DNA from: Cordia subcordata
Taxonomy: Eukaryota; Streptophyta; Magnoliopsida; Boraginales; Cordiaceae
Assembly (NCBI GenBank): GCA_028554755.1
Contig: JAPTOF010000002.1
Coordinates: 13,565,001 to 13,629,000 of the forward strand
Direction of reading: 5' to 3'
Length of the DNA: 64,000 nucleotides
Shown: piece after piece, positions 59,776 to 64,000 of the stretch
How positions within the stretch are numbered: the stretch's first letter is position 1
Layout: each line of letters starts with the position of its first letter
Notes under the pieces: model-generated
What the model was told of the DNA's origin: nothing
What the model saw: only the letters and a program-made list of their open reading frames with translations
Database searches by the model: none
Program-made: the position numbers and the translations under genes

Positions 59776-60339
59776 TGTCACCCCATGCCGATGGAGACGC
59801 CACATAGGCAGCAAGATGACAAGACCGAGGTTTGTACGGAAGCACATGTGGCACTTTTTCATGTTAGGGCAACCCCGATGATGCAGGCGCCATGCGAGCA
59901 ACCATGTGGCAAGGATGACAAAGCTCTATAGGATGCACGTATGGCACTTTTCTCCAATAAGGATCTAGAAGATACACTAGATAAGAATAATATCAAATCC
60001 CCTTTGATTGAGGGATTGTGGTTTGAGATTGGTTGTAAATATCCCATGATTAGGATAGAATCTTCTAAAAGCACATATTAGCCATTAGATTGAAATGATC
60101 TTAGCCATTCATTAGATTACAAGCATGTATAAATAGCCTAACATTTTCATTTGTAAGACAGAGAGAAAAGCGTGAGAGTAATACAAAAGTCTTATTCTCT
60201 CAACTCTTTATTTTCGCTGCTTTATTATTTGCTTTGCGAAGCCTTTTGTTCGTGGTTTTCAGGCTAACTTAGCCACTTTTACTATAGAAAAGTGTCTAAG
60301 TGCCGTACACAGCGCTTAGGTTAGGCTAAGGGCGTGACA
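59776..60339 (+). repeat. Gypsy 3' LTR
   Basis: 564 bp, same length as the 5' LTR and about 92% similar by eye, ending GGGCGTGACA. Confidence 0.9.
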
Positions 60340-62122
60340 GCGTGCAATACATGTGCCCTTTTTTATTTTAAAAAAACTTGTAAAAAGTCTCTCTCAGTCT
60401 TATCTTATCTATTGTCTATCTCACGGACACTCTCCCTCTCTTATCTTCATCCGCTCTCTCTCTCTCTCTCTCTCACAGACACACAAACACACACAACCAT
60501 TGCGTTGAATCTCCAGCGAGAGGAAAAAGGTATTGCATCACCATTCATTGTTTTTTTGTTTATTTATTTATGCTTTTGCGTGATGGTGATTGTGGTTGTG
60601 GATGTGGTGTCGGCGGCAATGGCAGTAATTGTGAAGTGGTTGCCTTTTTTATTTTTTTGTAAGAGATTGAAAACAATCAATGAATTATTTCACTTAATTT
60701 AACTAATTTGATTATTTATGCTTTTGTACTAGTAGTGATGTTGGTTGTGGATGGAGTGGTGGTGGTGGTGGTGTTGGCTGTGGTTGTGGTTGCCATTTTT
60801 TTGTTTTTGCCTTTTTTTTTTAATTTTGCTTTGTAAAAGAGAATGGAAACGGGTGAAGGTGGTTGACAAGTGTGAATAAAATTGTGAATATGACATTTAT
60901 AATTGTGAATATTTTGGTCGAAATTATGAACACATTAGTGATAAGTGTGAACATATTAAGGAAAGGTTATGAACTTGTTAGTTGTCAATTGTCAGTAAAA
61001 GTTTTGAACATACAAAATAAAAGTGGTGAATAAATTAAACTTATGAACATAAAGTATTAAAATTATGAAAATGTAATATGAAATATGTAAATAACTAAAA
61101 ATTGTGAACATGTAATATAAACATTATAAATGTATATATAAAAATTATGAACGTATAGTATAATGACTATGAACATAGATCTGTAAATAATTAAAATAGT
61201 GAAATAATTAAAAAAATATTAAAATTGTAAACATATAATATGGAAATTTGTAAAACAATTGTGAACATATAGTATAAAGATTGTTAATGTATGAAATATT
61301 TTTTTAACAATATTTTTTAATTTTTTGAAATTTCAAAATAAAATGTAAAAAAAATGAAATTAAACTAAAAAAATTAAATTTCTATTCATTTTTCTCTTTC
61401 TTCTTTCTTAACACAAGCTATGCTAATTTTTTTTTTTGGTTGGGATTGACAGAGGTCTGCTAGGGCATGCCTTTCACCCGGGGCATGGCGGCATGTACCT
61501 AAGCTGGTGCATCTTTTTTAAGGTGCACCATATAAGCGCTGTTAAAAGGTTGTGAAATCAAATCCATTTTACCTCTTTTACTTCGTTGCACTAAATTGTC
61601 ATTATTAATTTTATGTGCTAATACATTGTCAATCTTCTTATTCAATTCCAAATATGCACAGATCTTTAATAAGGTGATCTTACAAGCTATAATTTTTAAA
61701 TGAGAGGAGTTATATACTGAAACAATTATAATCGTCAAAAGTTTATGCTTTAATATGTGTTTGAAGAAAGAACATAATTTTGGTAAGTTTAATTGATAAA
61801 AGAAGCGAAGCCTTGTTGTATTTGAAAATGTAAAAGGATGGTGAATCTAATCTTAAGACCTTCAAAGTGGGAGATATGTATACAGCTGCGAATACAACCA
61901 CTTAAATTCAAACAATCACATGACATGTATAATTAGAAGAAAATCCTCATCGCTAGTGAAAAAAATTGGATATGAAATTTCAAATTTAGAGATTAATGAA
62001 GTCCTCAATTCTCATCAGACTTTTTATTTTATTTTATTTTTTTAACCCCACCCCATCCTTACACTCCGTACTGAACTAATGGAGTTCGAATCCAAATTAT
62101 TAGTTGTACGTGAATTAGGTAG
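60340..62122. other. Intergenic; CT microsatellite and AT-rich repeats
   Basis: (CT)n at about 60456-60475; a GT/TGG-rich stretch at 60590-60800; and 60940-61300 with a recurring 'TGTGAACAT(A/G)TA(A)TAT' motif. Open frames here are low-complexity and not called as genes. Confidence 0.45.
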
Positions 62123-62379
62123 TGTTAATATAATTGATAAAAAATTAATATCTTCTTTATAAGTTTTAAGTTTTTAAATCAGATAGTAACCCAGTATAGT
62201 ATCAAAGCCCAGCTTATAGATTCGAGTGTCTTAGCCACCTATTTAAAAAATATTAATTGTCCACATACAAGTTTTAAACAAATCAAGCTGCACGTAAGAG
62301 ATTGTTTTAAATACAATAAATAACTATAACCAAATCCCCTTTACAAGTTTAAACTTTTAGATGAGGTGGTGACTCTAGT
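62123..62379 (+). mobile_element. TRIM-like element, third copy
   Basis: Terminal repeats at about 62123-62193 and 62303-62379 share 'TTTA(C/T)AAGTTT(A/T)AA' and 'TTTTTA(A/G)AT(C/G)AG(A/G)T'. A decayed primer site TAGTATCAAAGCC lies at 62197-62209, and CACGTAAGAGA precedes the right repeat. Confidence 0.6.
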
Positions 62380-62411
62380 ATGTGGGGTAATCTCGCTTAT
62401 TTGCCTCTCAA

Positions 62412-62634
62412 AGCTCATTTGGGTTTGCCTTTTCAAAAGCTTTTTTTTTTTTCCTAAAATTTTATTTGACAAAATGCTTTTCGAAAAGCTAACATTTCTA
62501 GCTTCTAAAAAAATAAACTGAATTGAGTTGTTTTTAGAGTTTCAGTTTAAAATCAAATTTCAAATACTTATCGTAAAAAATATATATTTTTAAAAAATTA
62601 TTTTTCATAAAAAAAACCAATCCAGACAAGTCCT
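62412..62634. mobile_element. MITE, family A
   Basis: It begins AGCTCATTTGGGTTTGCC and ends AAACCAATCCAGACAAGTCC. CTCAAA occurs on both flanks, possibly a partial target duplication. It lies about 240 bp upstream of the MYB start codon. Confidence 0.6.
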
Positions 62635-62775
62635 CAAATAGCAGGATAAAAAAATCTTTTTATATATAATCAATAAAAGAAAGGACCTTTTATATAGAAA
62701 AGAAAAAAATTACAACTGTCACATCAAGATCTGTTGAATGTTGAGTGATCGAAAGGAGCAAGATAGAAAGTTGCA

Positions 62776-62788
62776 TTTATAAATAAGG
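62776..62788 (+). promoter_or_regulatory. Possible TATA box of the MYB gene
   Basis: TTTATAAATAAGG about 100 bases before the ATG; suitable spacing for a plant core promoter. Inference only. Confidence 0.45.
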
Positions 62789-62876
62789 ATATAGTGGGAG
62801 GTAGAATACCAAACAATGTGTGATCACAGCTAACAGAAACAAGAAAAGACATAAAGAAATTTTTCACATAAAAAGT

Positions 62877-63013
62877 ATGGGAAGGTCTCCTTGCTGTGAT
62901 GAAAATGGGCTTAAGAAAGGACCCTGGACCCCTGAGGAAGACAAGAAGCTTGTCGATCATATCCAGAAACATGGCCATGGCAGTTGGAGAGCCCTTCCTA
63001 AGCTTGCAGGTAC

Positions 63014-63049
<36 letters not shown>

Positions 63050-63577
63050 TTATGAACACATGCACTTGTCTTCTACATCTACGCATTCGGTCTCCTACGT
63101 CAAATTTCTGGCTCCGCTACTGCTTAATCTCACATATCCAAAGCCTTTCATTAAATTTCTGGCTCTGCCGCGGCGTGTTCTCACACCATCTCCTACGTCA
63201 AATATTTGGCTCCACTACTGTATATTCTGACACCTCGGGCCCTCTATGTTAAATTTCTGGCTCCGCTATTGCATATTCTCACACCAACTCCTACATCAAA
63301 TTTCTGGCTATGCTACTGCATATTGTCACACGTCCACCCCCCACGTTAAATTTTTTGGCTCTGCCATTGCATATTCTGCACACCAATAGATCATGTGTTT
63401 TATCACCATTTCATTTTTTGTTTTTGTTTTTGGATTTCTTCATTCAGGTTTAAACAGATGCGGCAAAAGCTGCAGGCTAAGATGGACAAACTACTTGAGG
63501 CCAGATATCAAGAGAGGCAAGTTTTCCCAAGAAGAGGAACAAACAATTCTTCATCTTCATTCCATCCTTGGGAACAA
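62877..63577 (+). CDS. R2R3-MYB transcription factor, first two exons (partial)
   Basis: Exon 1 is 62877-63009 and exon 2 is 63448-63577; the introns are phase 1 and phase 2, the canonical R2R3-MYB positions. Exon 3 should begin after 64000. The protein starts [21 protein letters not shown]2 has Trp at 17, 37 and 57 with regular spacing; R3 starts with Phe70 in place of the first Trp, as is normal. '[19 protein letters not shown]' and '[17 protein letters not shown]' resemble the AtMYB9/39/107 and AtMYB41/74/102 groups, which control suberin and stress responses (family knowledge); the subgroup is tentative because the C-terminal motifs are off the window. MYB binds DNA in the nucleus through the third helix of each repeat. 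Reading on past the exon 1 donor gives no meaningful protein. Confidence 0.92.
63013..63046. repeat. (TA)n microsatellite in MYB intron 1
   Basis: About 17 TA units starting three bases after the GT donor. Confidence 0.9.
63091..63384. repeat. Minisatellite in MYB intron 1, six units of about 49 bp
   Basis: Units begin near 63091, 63141, 63188, 63239, 63286 and 63337. Consensus 'CTCCTACGTCAAATTTCTGG' then 'CTCCGCTACTGCATATTCTC' and ACACCA. Units differ by a few substitutions each. Together they fill most of the 438-bp intron. Confidence 0.9.
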
Positions 63578-63731
63578 GTAAATTCAAATGCCTTTACCTT
63601 TTAGCATTAATGCACAAAGTTGAATTAAAAGCTCAAGTGTTGCATTGTTTTTCTTTCTTTCTTTTATTTTTTCTTTTTAAGTAATGGAATTTAAAAATAA
63701 AAAAAAAAAAAGCCTCTAGAGTTCACACTAA

Positions 63732-63957
63732 GGACTTGTTTGGATTGGTTTTTTTGGGAAAAAGTACTTTTTTAAAAAAAAGTTATATTAAATTTGTAAT
63801 AATTATTTGATTTGGCTTCCAAAAAAAATTAAAACTCTAAAAAAAGCTCAAAGACAATTTTTTTTAGAAGCTTGAATTTTCAATTTCTCAAAAAAAAAAC
63901 TATTTTTCAAAAGCTGTTAAAAAAATCCTTTTGAAAAAAGCAATCCAAATGGACCCC
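63732..63957. mobile_element. MITE, family A, inverted orientation, in MYB intron 2
   Basis: It begins GGACTTGTTTGGATTGG and ends CCAAATGGACC with inverted repeats of about 25 bp. The interior is the reverse complement of the 39.2-kb copy ('AATTTGTAATAATTATTTGA'). It lies downstream of MYB exon 2, so in the second intron if exon 3 follows. Confidence 0.75.
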
Positions 63958-64000
63958 AAGGACCCGCACCCGAATTGCCGAAGGAGAGTAGTGACCCAAG

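Larger units (their letters stand above)
56792..60339 (+). mobile_element. Ty3/gypsy element lacking RT and integrase core (3.5 kb)
   Basis: Two 564-bp LTRs (56792-57355 and 59776-60339) have matching ends TGTCAC...GTGACA. The primer site TGGTATCAGAGCC is at 57358-57370 and a polypurine-type tract (GGGTGGGGAAGTA) sits just before the 3' LTR. The interior has gag, protease, about 460 bp of unidentified sequence and a C-terminal chromodomain; reverse transcriptase, RNase H and the integrase core, about 3 kb in a complete chromovirus, are absent. LTRs differ by roughly 8% by eye. The flanks (CGCTA and GCGTG) do not show a clean 5-bp duplication. Best read as a deletion derivative that may have been mobilised in trans. 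Confidence 0.9.

Noticed and set aside
56787..60344. Target-site duplication for the gypsy element
   Set aside because: Left CGCTA and right GCGTG do not match, so none is claimed.
60334..60702. 122-codon frame beginning in the gypsy 3' LTR
   Set aside because: It starts in the LTR, crosses a (CT)n tract and continues into T-rich sequence; no family resemblance.
63010..63252. Read-through frames continuing from MYB exon 1
   Set aside because: They run through a (TA)n tract and minisatellite; the canonical intron with exon 2 at 63448 restores the MYB repeat.
63091..63384. CRISPR-like array in the MYB intron
   Set aside because: The units are contiguous tandem repeats with no unique spacers, in a plant nuclear intron.

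Overview
The window is nuclear DNA from a flowering plant, most likely a eudicot. Genes are widely spaced, introns are AT-rich with GT-AG borders, and the proteins match plant families (the synaptonemal-complex protein ZYP1, TRM112, a TMEM135-like membrane protein and an R2R3-MYB factor). LTR retrotransposons, LINE fragments, MITEs and microsatellites fill much of the rest. No tRNA, rRNA, CRISPR array or bacterial-type operon was seen. All exon models were built by eye from splice sites, frame continuity and remembered family features; no alignment was run.

Layout. 1-3400 (minus): gag, protease and the start of reverse transcriptase of a Ty3/caulimovirid-lineage retroelement, with a tRNA-Met primer site and few disruptions, running off the left edge. 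4820-5660: a small two-exon gene for a 100-residue single-pass membrane protein with a site II promoter. 6205-9163: a 5'-truncated, broken LINE. 10795-18029 (minus): an 18-exon ZYP1 gene encoding 873 residues. 18.5-22.8 kb: intergenic DNA with a MITE, a LINE tail and a tandem duplication. 22896-28914 (plus): an 8-exon TMEM135-like gene encoding 504 residues. 29836-30204 (minus): single-exon TRM112. 30664-31017: a miniature LTR element (TRIM). 31797-39042 (minus): a decayed Ty1/copia element with both LTRs and a 5-bp target duplication. 39-56.8 kb: a repeat-rich gene desert with minisatellites, several inverted-repeat elements, Tat/Athila-like LTR sequence and a copia-like LTR. 56792-60339 (plus): a short Ty3/gypsy element with 564-bp LTRs that has gag, protease and a chromodomain but no reverse transcriptase or integrase core. 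62877-63577: the first two exons of an R2R3-MYB gene whose third exon lies beyond the right edge.

The host genes do not form a pathway. ZYP1 builds the central region of the synaptonemal complex in meiosis; TRM112 activates several methyltransferases acting on tRNA, rRNA and release factors; the TMEM135-like protein is probably an organelle membrane protein; the MYB resembles suberin and stress regulators. ZYP1 and TRM112 are also neighbours in Arabidopsis (At1g22260/At1g22270/At1g22275, from memory), so this looks like an ancestral block into which transposons have been inserted. No wholly new system stands out. The strongest leads are the gag-protease-chromodomain element, the 48-kb foldback element, the TRIM family, the duplicated exon start in the TMEM135-like gene and the minisatellite in MYB intron 1.
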